64,000 nucleotides of DNA from assembly GCA_020633655.1 (NCBI GenBank), contig JACKDF010000003.1:186001-250000 (forward strand), read 5' to 3'. A program made the position numbers and the translations under genes. Shown in pieces: positions 36,510-45,566 of the stretch; positions within the stretch are counted from its first letter, which is position 1; every line of letters starts with the position of its first letter. The notes beneath the pieces are model-generated. The model searched no databases. It saw only the letters and a list, made by a program, of their open reading frames with translations, and was not told the DNA's origin. The DNA is from Deferribacteres bacterium. GTDB taxonomy: Bacteria > Zhuqueibacterota > Zhuqueibacteria > Zhuqueibacterales > Geothermadaptataceae.

Positions 36510-37571
36510 ATGCGAGTTGCTCTGATAGAATTTTATGTCACGGAAAATGAAGTTTTTATCTTTGCCCTAAATCCACACCGATCTGGTTCTGACCCTCAAC
36601 CTTTAGTAAAATCAGTTCCTATCAAACAGCAACAACTTCGTGCTTTAACGAGTATGATCTGGAGCTTTAATAAAAATCCAATCATTGTAAATCAGAACAT
36701 TGCCCATTTTCAAGACATCGGGGCAAAATTGATTGAACCGATCCTGGAGTATCTCGATCCTTGCGATATTCTCTACATTGTTCCGCACAAGGAATTGCAC
36801 TATGTTCCATTGCATGCGATTCTTGTCAATGGTAAACCGCTTTGTGAGCAAGTCGCCGTTGTCTATCTACCCAATGCTTCATTGTTGCCGTTTTGCCAAG
36901 CCAACAATGCCAAGCGAAAAGATAAAAATTATCAGTACAAAAAGATATTTACTATGGGTATAGGGGCAAAAGAAGACACAAAAGTGAATCGAAATAAATT
37001 CACCCAGGAATCACGTAAAATAGGACAGATTTTTGATATCGGCAGTGTTGATTGCAATACAGGGGTGATGGCAGGTAAAAAGAAATTTATTGAAAACGCG
37101 CCTTCCTGCGATTTAATCCATATCGCTTCACACGGCTATTTTGATAAACAAAATCCACTTGGCTCTGGCCCATTGCTTTCCTGGGCAAGACGTTATCCTA
37201 TGCTGGAGAATTCGGCAAATTTCGACAAACACATATTAAAAGCCGAAGAATTTTATCAGCTTAAACTTAAAGCCAATCTTATGGTATTAAGCGGATGTTT
37301 TACTGGCAGGAATAAAGTCCGGCCAGGCGATGAATTGTTGGGTCTTGCACGTGGATTATTTATCGCCGGTGTACCATCAATGATACTGAGCTTATGGGAA
37401 GCACATCACGATGCATCGATTCATTTTATGAAGTGTTTTTATACTGAATTAAAAAAGGGAATCCCCAAAGCCATTGCCTATCAAAAAGCACAGAATTATT
37501 TACGACAACAACTGGAATTTCAAGAAATGAAATACTGGGCACCTTTTATTCTGATAGGGGACTGGTTATAA
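36510..37571 (+). CDS. CHAT-domain caspase-like protease
   Basis: The 353-residue protein has the CHAT dyad: His208 in HIASHGYF and Cys263 in VLSGCFTG. These are followed by GDELLGLARGLFIAGVPSMILSLW, the hallmark of the family (each part is short of the whole motif; positions about 272-296). CHAT proteases cut protein substrates when their sensor partner is triggered. It is in frame with the upstream TPR gene after a single stop. It overlaps the 3' end of the convergent anti-sigma gene by 26 nt. Confidence 0.9.
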   Translation: MRVALIEFYVTENEVFIFALNPHRSGSDPQPLVKSVPIKQQQLRALTSMIWSFNKNPIIVNQNIAHFQDIGAKLIEPILEYLDPCDILYIVPHKELHYVPLHAILVNGKPLCEQVAVVYLPNASLLPFCQANNAKRKDKNYQYKKIFTMGIGAKEDTKVNRNKFTQESRKIGQIFDIGSVDCNTGVMAGKKKFIENAPSCDLIHIASHGYFDKQNPLGSGPLLSWARRYPMLENSANFDKHILKAEEFYQLKLKANLMVLSGCFTGRNKVRPGDELLGLARGLFIAGVPSMILSLWEAHHDASIHFMKCFYTELKKGIPKAIAYQKAQNYLRQQLEFQEMKYWAPFILIGDWL

Positions 37572-38262
37572 TCCGCAATTCGTAGGTGGTTTCACTTAAG
37601 TCGATATCTGAGAAGACAAATTTCAGGTATTCGTTAATCGCAATTCGATTCACTTCAATTAGGGTTTCTTCTTTAGTATTGTAAAGTTCAATTTCCACAC
37701 GTGCTTGTTCTTTTTCGTCTTTCAGCTTTACATAAACTTCAAGGATGTTTTGATCAGGAAGCGTGGCGATGATGTATTCATCCCCATGATAATGAATCTG
37801 GAAATCTGATGTTGGTGTGACAGATTTTCGAACATCGGCAAGATATTCTGTGTCCGATTCCAAAGATTTGATTACAAAATCTGTTACATCATCCATCAGC
37901 CCTTGAATGTGCTCAAGTATTTTATCTTTTGAAAAGATGAGCTTCGCAAAGACTTGTTCTTTTTTCTCAGGTACTGGTGGAATGTTTTTCAGAATTTCTT
38001 GTGGAACTTCTTTATCAATAGGATCGGTTTGATAAGTTTCAATAAATTCAGCCGACTGTTTAAGCTCTTCAAATAATTCCCGGCAGGCTTCACAAGCTGC
38101 TAAATGTGCTTCACTTTGCAGAAGTTGCTCACCCGTGAGTTTATCCTGTGCCAGAGCATAGAGTGTATAAAAATCCAAATGCTCCTGGGCAACAACATTG
38201 CGAGCAGATTCCTTGTTTTGCTGTAAGAGTTTTTCCAAATCTATATTTTTCTTTTTAGCCAT
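37546..38262 (-). CDS. Soluble zinc-finger anti-sigma factor (zf-HC2-like)
   Basis: The 238-residue protein has an HLAACEACRE motif (HxxxCxxC, about residues 51-58) in an anti-sigma domain of the zf-HC2 type. A linker and a C-terminal beta-rich domain (FQIHYHGDEYIIATL onward) follow, with no membrane helix. It lies directly after the ECF sigma gene (14 nt) and convergently overlaps the CHAT gene. It would hold the sigma factor inactive. A cytosolic form is accessible to the cytosolic CHAT protease, which makes it the obvious candidate substrate. Confidence 0.8.
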   Translation of the reverse strand: MAKKKNIDLEKLLQQNKESARNVVAQEHLDFYTLYALAQDKLTGEQLLQSEAHLAACEACRELFEELKQSAEFIETYQTDPIDKEVPQEILKNIPPVPEKKEQVFAKLIFSKDKILEHIQGLMDDVTDFVIKSLESDTEYLADVRKSVTPTSDFQIHYHGDEYIIATLPDQNILEVYVKLKDEKEQARVEIELYNTKEETLIEVNRIAINEYLKFVFSDIDLSETTYELRIITSPLSE

Positions 38263-38276
38263 TTGAACATCACTTT

Positions 38277-38933
38277 CTATGTTCGTTTTTTCATCACAGT
38301 GAACTTTTCAAACCATTCATCAAGTGAGTGCGTTTTTAAATCATGGGCAAGATGTATTGAAAAGCGTTCCATGCTTCGAGAACGCTGTTTTCGAATCGCT
38401 TCTGCGGACTTGCCAATTGAAGCTGCAATTTCGCTATCCTTTTTTTCTTCTACATGAAACAGGTAATTCAAATTAAAACCTACCGCATCGAATTCCTGCC
38501 ACAACTGCATGAGTTTTGTAATCGCATCCTGCGCATCGGAGTGCTTTTCAGCAACTTTATCTGGGGATTTAAGAGTCGTATTTTCATCATCCGAATCATG
38601 AAATTCATCTTCAATAAATTCTTCATGCTGTTGTTTTACAAAACTCCTGGCTGCTTCCTGTGCTTTTTTAAAGGCAATGGAAAATAACCAGGAGCGGAAA
38701 TGGCCTTCACTTTTCCATTTAAAATCCACTAGTTTTTCTGTAACAACCAGCCATGCTTCTTGCGCAATGTCGGCAATATGTTCTTCAGTAAAAGGGACTT
38801 TATGCCTTTTTATGGCATAGCGGATGAATTCAAAGTACTGGCAGTATAGCTTTGCAAATGACTGCTCTCGAGTGCTTTGGTTCGATGCATTCTGGTAATC
38901 AAACACCAATCTTTCTGTGCTCTTCTCCGCCAC
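38277..38933 (-). CDS. ECF-type sigma factor
   Basis: The 218-residue protein has sigma region 2 (FAKLYCQYFEFIRYAI, ADIAQEAWLVV, FRSWLFSIAFKKAQEA) and a region 4 helix-turn-helix (KDSEIAASIGKSAEAIRKQRSRSMERF). These are separated by an acidic linker (DEFHDSDDENT). It directs RNA polymerase to a dedicated regulon. Its partner anti-sigma factor follows it. The target promoters are unknown; the plus-strand genes starting at 39,213 are nearby candidates. Confidence 0.85.
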   Translation of the reverse strand: MAEKSTERLVFDYQNASNQSTREQSFAKLYCQYFEFIRYAIKRHKVPFTEEHIADIAQEAWLVVTEKLVDFKWKSEGHFRSWLFSIAFKKAQEAARSFVKQQHEEFIEDEFHDSDDENTTLKSPDKVAEKHSDAQDAITKLMQLWQEFDAVGFNLNYLFHVEEKKDSEIAASIGKSAEAIRKQRSRSMERFSIHLAHDLKTHSLDEWFEKFTVMKKRT

Positions 38934-39212
38934 GAAATCGCTTAATCCCTTAAAAATCCTAAGTTCAATTTCAATTCATTTTGCAAAAAGTTTGTCCGGT
39001 TTCCCTGCTATGCTGCATTACTTCAGTGAAAACAAATGAAACCAAAACATACCAACGAAAACCAAATCATGCCAAATCTGAAACCAACATTTCGCCAAGC
39101 AAAAGAAAATACAGCACACCAGCTGAGAAGTCAAGGTGAATCCATTATTTATCTAAGCTTGCAAACGAAGAAATTCACAATCCACTAACAATAAAGTAAA
39201 GAGGAAAATCTC

Positions 39213-40019
39213 ATGAATAACAACAGCTATCCCATCGACATGGCCTTCACAACCCGTCAACTTGAACAAGGCAAAGAAAAAAAGGAGAAGTACCTGCAAT
39301 TGAAGACCGAGTATGATCAGCTCATTGCTGTGGATATGCTTTCAGTCGAACAGGAACAAGAACGTATAAACCAAGAACTGCAGGAGCTGCCGGCCATCCC
39401 CCAGGAAAACAAATTGAAGCTGGATATGGTAAAAGGCTCTATCTATACAACTCTGGCCTTAATTATGGGATTTGCCGGTATCCTGCTGGCATTCTCGATC
39501 CTTACTTTTGTCTTTGCATCTTTCTCAGGTCTTACTCGCTGGCTCGTTGCGTTTGCCTGCATCAGTCTGACCATTGTCGGCTTTCACTGGGCGGTTAGCA
39601 ACCTGGGACCCAAAATGAAAAAGCTGCTTATCCTGTTTCTTTTGCTTATCACCATCGCCAATATCGGTGCCTGGTCATGGATACGGGCAGAATACTCTTC
39701 AGCAGCACAACAGCAAACCAACAAGACACTCTCCGCAACCGAAGCACAGAAGAAAAAGAGTCTTTTGGATAGCATCCTGATATTTGTACACATCACATTT
39801 GCTTTAGCCATTGAAGGGATTGCAGCATTGTGTGCAAGTCGAGCAGTTGCCTTGTTTGAAGTTGCTCTGCCCGGATGGTCAAAATACCATCGTCGTCGTT
39901 ATTGGGAACGCATGTACGCTGCCCAACTCAAACAAAAAATCGCTCTGGAAAACCAAATGCAAGAACTTCAACCTAACCATCAATTACCTACGGAGAATAA
40001 CCATGCAAACCATTATTAA
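39213..40019 (+). CDS. Membrane protein with coiled-coil ends
   Basis: The 268-residue protein has an N-terminal coiled coil (about 12-70), four membrane helices (about 77-99, 103-121, 138-152, 188-207) and a basic C-terminal tail (WSKYHRRRYWERM). No family is recognised. It resembles in layout the protein at 44,562-45,551, so both may be parts of a membrane complex of the element. AAAGAGG precedes the ATG. It overlaps the next gene by 17 nt. Confidence 0.55.
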   Translation: MNNNSYPIDMAFTTRQLEQGKEKKEKYLQLKTEYDQLIAVDMLSVEQEQERINQELQELPAIPQENKLKLDMVKGSIYTTLALIMGFAGILLAFSILTFVFASFSGLTRWLVAFACISLTIVGFHWAVSNLGPKMKKLLILFLLLITIANIGAWSWIRAEYSSAAQQQTNKTLSATEAQKKKSLLDSILIFVHITFALAIEGIAALCASRAVALFEVALPGWSKYHRRRYWERMYAAQLKQKIALENQMQELQPNHQLPTENNHANHY

Positions 40020-40722
40020 AAGTATTAGCGCACTGATTGCCTTGATTTTATTCACTATCGCTTGTGAACAAAATCCAGTACAACAAACACCACCACAAAT
40101 AATCATTGTGCTAAAAGATGTGTCGCTGTCAACACCAATAGCTGAAGACAGTTTGAACAATGAATTCATTTCAAGCCTGATAACACAGCTTCATTCCGGT
40201 GATGAATTGTATGTGCTGGCAGTTAAAGAAGCCAGTTTTGCTAAGCCACTGACTTTGCTGCATGGAAAAATTCCACAGGATAATGATCCGCTAAATACTA
40301 AGTCGTTGACTGCAAAGGAGCATCTGCAACAAGCATGGCAGAACAGGAGGCAAGCTGCCAAATTACAAGCCAAACAAACCGATATCGTTGGGGCTTTGAG
40401 CTATTGTTCACTGCTGCTCAAAAATAACCAGACTGAAAAACACATTGTTATTCTTTCCGATATGCGTCAAGTATCATCGATTTTGGATTTGCGTCACAAA
40501 GAATCCCTCAATGCACCGAAGAAAATTAAATTCCTGCAAGAAAACGGCTTGATGCCCCAATTACCTGATGTGAAGATCACCGTGCTTGGTGCCCATACAA
40601 TTGGCTACAATGTTGATCCTGATTATTACCAGCGGCTTGAAAACTTTTGGATGCAGTTCTTTCAAGACGCACAAGCAGACCTGCTTGCTTACCGGGCAGA
40701 TAGAAATTGGAATTTGCCCTGA
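40003..40722 (+). CDS. Lipoprotein with von Willebrand A (MIDAS) fold
   Basis: The start at ATG 40,003 follows GGAG, and the longer frame from 39,811 lies inside the previous gene. The 239-residue product starts with a lipoprotein signal (ALIALILFTIAC). A VWA-like domain follows, with DVSLS (DxSxS), TDIVGAL, and an LSDMRQ metal-site Asp. VWA domains bind proteins through a metal. It is likely to sit on the outer face of a membrane with the preceding membrane protein. The role in the element (for example surface adhesion) is not established. Confidence 0.6.
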   Translation: MQTIIKSISALIALILFTIACEQNPVQQTPPQIIIVLKDVSLSTPIAEDSLNNEFISSLITQLHSGDELYVLAVKEASFAKPLTLLHGKIPQDNDPLNTKSLTAKEHLQQAWQNRRQAAKLQAKQTDIVGALSYCSLLLKNNQTEKHIVILSDMRQVSSILDLRHKESLNAPKKIKFLQENGLMPQLPDVKITVLGAHTIGYNVDPDYYQRLENFWMQFFQDAQADLLAYRADRNWNLP

Positions 40723-40783
40723 GCAGTTTTCACCATTCACAAATTAAAATTTGAAATTCTCAACTTCTCACAAGGACAATACA

Positions 40784-41170
40784 ATGGAACTCTTACAAAC
40801 CACGAGGCCTAATCCAAATGGTCAATATCATCTTGACTATGCCCAAAGTTTGACGCATCGCTTTGCGATGTACATCCCATCTATCAATGCGAATGGACTT
40901 GTCCCTAAACACACGCGAGATGTTATTATCAAACAATGCCGTGAAAAAGTTATTCAGCTTTGTGGTGGTGCTACTGAATGGAATACATGGGGTTCCTGGA
41001 TGTCCACCAATAATGTCATCAGTGAGGATGTCCGCATAATCGCAGCATTTTATGCTGATCCAACAGGAACTATTTTGGACGAACTCCTGCAAATCGCAAA
41101 GTGGCTCAAGTCTCGACTAAAACAGGAACGTATTGCTATCGAGATGAATGGTGTTCTGTATTTGATTTAA
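40784..41170 (+). CDS. Hypothetical element protein
   Basis: The start at ATG 40,784 has AAGGAC just upstream and gives 128 residues. It contains GATEWNTWGSW and EDVRIIAAFY segments, with a beta-alpha-beta feel and a basic helix (KWLKSRLKQER). No membrane helix and no known family. It is co-oriented with the VWA lipoprotein and the ATPase genes. Confidence 0.45.
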   Translation: MELLQTTRPNPNGQYHLDYAQSLTHRFAMYIPSINANGLVPKHTRDVIIKQCREKVIQLCGGATEWNTWGSWMSTNNVISEDVRIIAAFYADPTGTILDELLQIAKWLKSRLKQERIAIEMNGVLYLI

Positions 41171-41256
41171 TTCAATCGGAATTTGAGAATACATTTTGCT
41201 TGACTACCACAAAGTTATAAAACCGATTCTCATCCAAAACCTGAAATATACTGATC

Positions 41257-41664
41257 ATGAAAACAATAATCCCTTATGCCATTATTCTGGTAATTGCTGT
41301 CGCCCTCTTAGGGGGCGATGCGCAAGGTCTTTTAGGTTTTTTCTTCCTGATGCAGATTTTATATGCAGCCTTTCATCTGATTTTCAAACAAAAGTTACCC
41401 AAAGATTTCTGGGGTAATATTGTGCTTCTGTTTTTCGTGCCCACGATCATCTTGTGCCTAATTGCTGCCATCGTTGGTCATTTCAAAGCTTGGCAACTCA
41501 ATGATGATCAATTTTTTATTCTGGCTATACTATTTGCCTTTATGCTTTACGGATGGAGTGCCTGGAGGCGTTGGCGAAACAGGAAAAAACAACCAGACAA
41601 CACCAAACTTAAACATAGTGAACGGAAGTTTATTTCATCCTATCCAGAATCGCAAAGTAGTTGA
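41257..41664 (+). CDS. Small membrane protein
   Basis: The 135-residue protein has three to four hydrophobic helices (about 5-20, 25-42, 52-72, 86-100) and a basic tail (RRWRNRKKQ). It has no known family and lies 21 nt before the coupling-type ATPase. It may be a membrane partner of that ATPase. Confidence 0.5.
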   Translation: MKTIIPYAIILVIAVALLGGDAQGLLGFFFLMQILYAAFHLIFKQKLPKDFWGNIVLLFFVPTIILCLIAAIVGHFKAWQLNDDQFFILAILFAFMLYGWSAWRRWRNRKKQPDNTKLKHSERKFISSYPESQSS

Positions 41665-41685
41665 ATAATTTGAAATGGGATTAAA

Positions 41686-43350
41686 ATGAGCTGGAATAGC
41701 ATAAAATTCATACAGTTTCTTTTTGGACGTCGCTTACGCAAAGAAACGCGAAAAGTACTGGCAGACTTGGGAAATGCTGAAGGTAAAATGCATAAAGCCC
41801 TTGAGTATAAGCTTAATGCTCTCAATAAAAATAGGGAAGCGCTGTTTGATATCGGAACTACCGAGTGGGGATTTCCGGTATCCGTGCCACTTTCTTCGCT
41901 TTTGAAACATGCTCTCATTATTGGTTCATCCGGTTCTGGGAAATCCTACACAGCACTGCTGATGATTTCAGACTCCTTGAATAAATTCTTTAAAGGCCAG
42001 CATGTACCCTTTGGAATTCTGGATGGCAAAGGGGAACTGGCGCCCAAAGTTTTAGAATATATTCAGGCCTATGGATATAAGATGGGGGATAAGGAGCGTG
42101 AGCAATTTAAAAAGAAAATCTATGTCATGGATTTCTCAGAAAGCAAGGCCATTACACCATACAACTTACTTGACAGCCAGCATTTATCACCGGAAATGGT
42201 GGTGAGTAGTCGTATGCAATCCTTTGAGCAGATATTTCATGGTTCAAGTCAGGTTATCAGCACTCGCATGCAAACACTGCTTAAATACATGCTCTTTCTC
42301 TTGATCGAGTTTAAACTGCCCATCACACTCTTTGAACAACTCTGTCTTGATCCTGCCACTGTTAAACGGCTGGCCAACAAATCGAAGAATGAACGCTTGC
42401 GCCATTATTTTACCCACCGCTTTCCCAGGGAATCCCGTGCAACCATATTAGGCCTAGCCCAACGCATTGATTCCTTGTTTGTTTCTGATGGTGTGCGTTT
42501 GAGTATGTCTGCTAAATCTGCACCTGATTTCCAGAAACTTATGGATGAAGGCTGTTTCATCATTATCAATGTCTGTGGGCCAACCATTAGTCGCAGTACC
42601 AGTGAATTTCTCCTGCGGGTAATCCTGAGTGATATTCAGCAAAGTGTATTCAGGCGCAAGAAGAGAGAGAGTAAGTATCTCTGGTTTCTCGATGAAGCAC
42701 AAGTTTTATATCGTGATCCCCGGTCACGGGAAAATATGAATGATCTGCTCACAATGGCGCGTAGTTTCGGTTCTTTTTTTATCTTTTTAACCCAGGCCAT
42801 CACCTCAGCTGTCCGGGATACACGCATTCTCAATTCCCTCATGCAGAACCTGGGCTGGGTAACGGTTTTTCAGTCGATTGTGCATGAAGCCAAGCTGCTT
42901 TCATCGGCACTTCCTTTGACAGGGAATATGACCGTGGGGAAATCATCACTATATGAACAACCACATTATTTAACCAAAGAGCAAGAACTTAAAGTAAAAC
43001 TTGAAGAAATTGCTCACTTCCCATCACAAATTGCTTACTTCTGGTTGAAAAGTCATCTTCCACAAGCTGTCAAAATCAAGACACGTGATCTTGATCGACC
43101 AGAAGTGATTGCCGGATGCAGTCGAAGTGCGTTTGAGCAGTTTATGCAACAACATCCATTCGAAAATTTAATCCCGCAGGACAAAATCGAAAAGGAACTA
43201 CAAGATGCAAAGCGGGTTATCGATGCCTGTAAACCTGAAAAGGTGGAATCTGGCACTTCTATTGGCCAGGACAAGGAGAGTAGGGAAGACGTTTTGATGC
43301 TTCTTGAAAAAGACTATGTACAAAAGAAGAAAATAAGGCATTCATCATGA
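41686..43350 (+). CDS. VirD4/TraD-like coupling or HerA-type ATPase
   Basis: The 554-residue P-loop ATPase has Walker A GSSGSGKS (about 84-91), Walker B LWFLDEAQ (about 325-332) and a TQAITS motif near 365. These are typical of the FtsK/HerA/VirD4 superfamily. The helical middle and the FILDGKGE segment fit coupling proteins that deliver DNA to a transfer channel. No membrane helix is present, so the small membrane protein upstream could anchor it. It overlaps the next gene by 4 nt. Confidence 0.75.
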   Translation: MSWNSIKFIQFLFGRRLRKETRKVLADLGNAEGKMHKALEYKLNALNKNREALFDIGTTEWGFPVSVPLSSLLKHALIIGSSGSGKSYTALLMISDSLNKFFKGQHVPFGILDGKGELAPKVLEYIQAYGYKMGDKEREQFKKKIYVMDFSESKAITPYNLLDSQHLSPEMVVSSRMQSFEQIFHGSSQVISTRMQTLLKYMLFLLIEFKLPITLFEQLCLDPATVKRLANKSKNERLRHYFTHRFPRESRATILGLAQRIDSLFVSDGVRLSMSAKSAPDFQKLMDEGCFIIINVCGPTISRSTSEFLLRVILSDIQQSVFRRKKRESKYLWFLDEAQVLYRDPRSRENMNDLLTMARSFGSFFIFLTQAITSAVRDTRILNSLMQNLGWVTVFQSIVHEAKLLSSALPLTGNMTVGKSSLYEQPHYLTKEQELKVKLEEIAHFPSQIAYFWLKSHLPQAVKIKTRDLDRPEVIAGCSRSAFEQFMQQHPFENLIPQDKIEKELQDAKRVIDACKPEKVESGTSIGQDKESREDVLMLLEKDYVQKKKIRHSS

Positions 43351-43643
43351 AGCTTGAAAAAACATTTCTTATAGCGCTTAAGCTAATTGGATACTTACTG
43401 CTTGCTCCAATTTTCTTCCTTTTGGATATACTGCGATTGGGAAAGAATATGCGTCGCATGCGCTTCGCGGTTCGTTCTTCTTTAACCTGTTATAATTGCC
43501 GCAGTAAAATTCCACTGGTTGGTATGTGGAAATGCAATTGTGGTTTTCAATACACTGGTCATGTTTTAAAGCCCTGTTCTCTGTGTGGCCATGTGGCGCA
43601 GATCGTGCGTTGCCCACACTGTGGTGTGACGCTGTTACTTTAA
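43347..43643 (+). CDS. Small membrane-anchored zinc-ribbon protein
   Basis: The 98-residue protein has one N-terminal hydrophobic segment (IGYLLLAPIFFLLDIL). Four cysteine pairs follow (CYNC, CNCG, CSLC, CPHC), a double zinc ribbon. It overlaps the ATPase gene by 4 nt and probably works with it. No specific family is recognised. Confidence 0.6.
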   Translation: MKLEKTFLIALKLIGYLLLAPIFFLLDILRLGKNMRRMRFAVRSSLTCYNCRSKIPLVGMWKCNCGFQYTGHVLKPCSLCGHVAQIVRCPHCGVTLLL

Positions 43644-43656
43644 TAAGGTGGTTAAA

Positions 43657-44436
43657 ATGCGATTAACAAAACGTGATTATGAAATGCTGTGGCGGATTAA
43701 TCAGTGTATGTGGCTCTCAACCACACAGCTAAAACGGGAATTCTTTCCTGATACAACAGATCGAGCCATACAAAAAAGGCTGAAAGTGCTAGTTGGTCAA
43801 GGCTTTCTTTTTGCCAAACAACGGTCATTAACTGAAGAGCAGTTCTTTCGTTTAGGATCAAAAGCCAGACAAGCATTAATTGATAATTTTGGTATAGGAC
43901 ATAAAGCTGTACAGATTCCGAGAGCCTTTCCAACTCAGCTCAAACATTTCTCAACTCTCAATGATATTCGCTGGTATCTTGAGCGATCTGTTGCTCAAAG
44001 GAAAAGCGAACTCTCCTTTATCTATGTTGACAAGGAACTTAAAAGGCTCATGAAAGAGGCTTTGATCATCCCGGATATCCTGTGTTCGTTCATGCTCACT
44101 GATCAGAAATTCGTTCTTGCTATCGAGTATGATGCAGGAACAGAAAATCCACAATATTTTGGCCGCGATAAAGTCAAAAAGTATGTCCGAGAGCTTGATG
44201 CAGGGATGGGGATTTTCGGATATCCACAGATTTGTGTGCTTGTTTTTGCTGATACGCGACAACGAATTTTAAGTCTAATTCAGTCTTCTTTGAAGTTCTT
44301 AAATCAAAAGAGTCCCTTCTATTTTGCCAGTCTGGAAGATTTACAAAAGCAGAATGATTTGTTAGCTGAGATATATATAAATCCTGCAGAGCTTAAAGGA
44401 AGACAAGATGATTCGCTATTTCAGAGCATTCTTTAA
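43657..44436 (+). CDS. Replication-relaxation (Replic_Relax)-type protein, copy 2
   Basis: The start at ATG 43,657 has AAGGTGG just upstream; an in-frame GTG at 43,648 is less likely. The 259-residue protein starts with a winged helix (about 3-60), then IIPDILCSFML and LAIEYDAGTEN, the same PD...ExDxgTE pattern as copy 1 at 21,792. Two diverged copies in one element suggest separate roles in replication and mobilisation. Confidence 0.65.
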   Translation: MRLTKRDYEMLWRINQCMWLSTTQLKREFFPDTTDRAIQKRLKVLVGQGFLFAKQRSLTEEQFFRLGSKARQALIDNFGIGHKAVQIPRAFPTQLKHFSTLNDIRWYLERSVAQRKSELSFIYVDKELKRLMKEALIIPDILCSFMLTDQKFVLAIEYDAGTENPQYFGRDKVKKYVRELDAGMGIFGYPQICVLVFADTRQRILSLIQSSLKFLNQKSPFYFASLEDLQKQNDLLAEIYINPAELKGRQDDSLFQSIL

Positions 44437-44446
44437 CTGTTCGTTC

Positions 44447-44472
44447 AACCTGTTCGTTCGCACGAACAGGTT
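44447..44472. repeat. Perfect 11-bp palindromic hairpin
   Basis: AACCTGTTCGT pairs with ACGAACAGGTT around a TCGC loop. A CTGTTCGTTC direct repeat precedes it, and a T-rich stretch follows near 44,490. It could be a terminator or an operator. Confidence 0.55.
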
Positions 44473-44561
44473 GGTATGCCGTTTGTTATTGTTTTTTCTT
44501 TAGTTAGTGAGTTTGATGATTATAGCTATTATGGAAGACATTTTAGATACTTGAAGGTTAT

Positions 44562-45551
44562 ATGCAGATTTATCAAAAATATATTCTCGCGATCGTTGTG
44601 GTTGGTTTAACAATGATCTCGATTGATGCTGGTTTCTCTTTATACATGTCCTTATTGGGGATTGGCATGGCTTTGTTGATTAGCATCATTTTTGAGATTT
44701 TCCGGTTGGTTTGTTTATATGCTCTGGTCAATAATCAACTTCTGTCTCGCATGTTTTCTGTTCCTTTGTATGTCCTGATTGCTTCTGTTTGTGCATTAGC
44801 AGCAATAACCAGTTTGCATACAAAAATTACTTCTGCTGAGAATACAATTCAGTATCCACTTGAAATGGAACAGAATCGAAGAATTGCACTGATTAAACAA
44901 GTGTATGTGCAAAAAGCAACCAAGCAAATCAATGAGATTGATAAGAAAATTGATGTATGCAAACGCAAACTAGCTTGGAATGAACATGCTGGATACTGGC
45001 AAAGGCGACTTGAGCAACTTGAAAATGAGAAACGAATGATCCTTGATGTTCAGGATAGGTTTCTAAAATCAACTCCTTTGATTGAGAGAGATAAATGGAT
45101 TGCTGAGTATGCTGCTAAATTGAATTTGACTTTTAAACCCCTGGAACAAATGGACGGTGGTTCGTCCGCTGTTACTTCAACAATTCACCAGATGTGGGGG
45201 ATAACCACACTGCAAGCAAAGAAGATTGTGAGTAGCTTGGTGGTTCTGGTCACAGAGATTGGGATTGTGGTGCTTTCTTTGATTTTGAAAGGAAATGTGG
45301 TTCGAAGAGCAAGGGTGGTTGTCAAGAAAACTGAAAAACAAGTAATCCCAAACCGGAAAACAACTTCAAAATTCCAAATGAGTCAATCCGAATACAAAGA
45401 ACTGTCTGGACAATTTAGTGAAGCAGAAATTGTAACCTTTGTTGCGGCTAATAATGATGTTTTGCAAAAGCATGGACGTTTGCCTTATGCACGAGAATTA
45501 AGTAAAAGGCAAAGAGAAATCCGCAAAAGCATTGCTCAGTTAAAAGGGTAG
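44562..45551 (+). CDS. Membrane protein with coiled coil
   Basis: The 329-residue protein has three N-terminal helices (about 8-28, 32-56, 67-85), a coiled-coil region (about 110-170), another hydrophobic helix near 225-245, and a basic C-terminal helical tail (KKTEKQVIPNRKTTSKF onward). No family is recognised. The layout resembles that of the protein at 39,213-40,019. It stands immediately upstream of the excisionase and integrase. Confidence 0.5.
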   Translation: MQIYQKYILAIVVVGLTMISIDAGFSLYMSLLGIGMALLISIIFEIFRLVCLYALVNNQLLSRMFSVPLYVLIASVCALAAITSLHTKITSAENTIQYPLEMEQNRRIALIKQVYVQKATKQINEIDKKIDVCKRKLAWNEHAGYWQRRLEQLENEKRMILDVQDRFLKSTPLIERDKWIAEYAAKLNLTFKPLEQMDGGSSAVTSTIHQMWGITTLQAKKIVSSLVVLVTEIGIVVLSLILKGNVVRRARVVVKKTEKQVIPNRKTTSKFQMSQSEYKELSGQFSEAEIVTFVAANNDVLQKHGRLPYARELSKRQREIRKSIAQLKG

Positions 45552-45566
45552 GGGAAAGACTGAAAA

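Noticed and set aside
39811..40002. N-terminal extension of the VWA lipoprotein
   Set aside because: It lies inside the upstream membrane gene and would bury the lipoprotein signal; ATG 40,003 has an SD.
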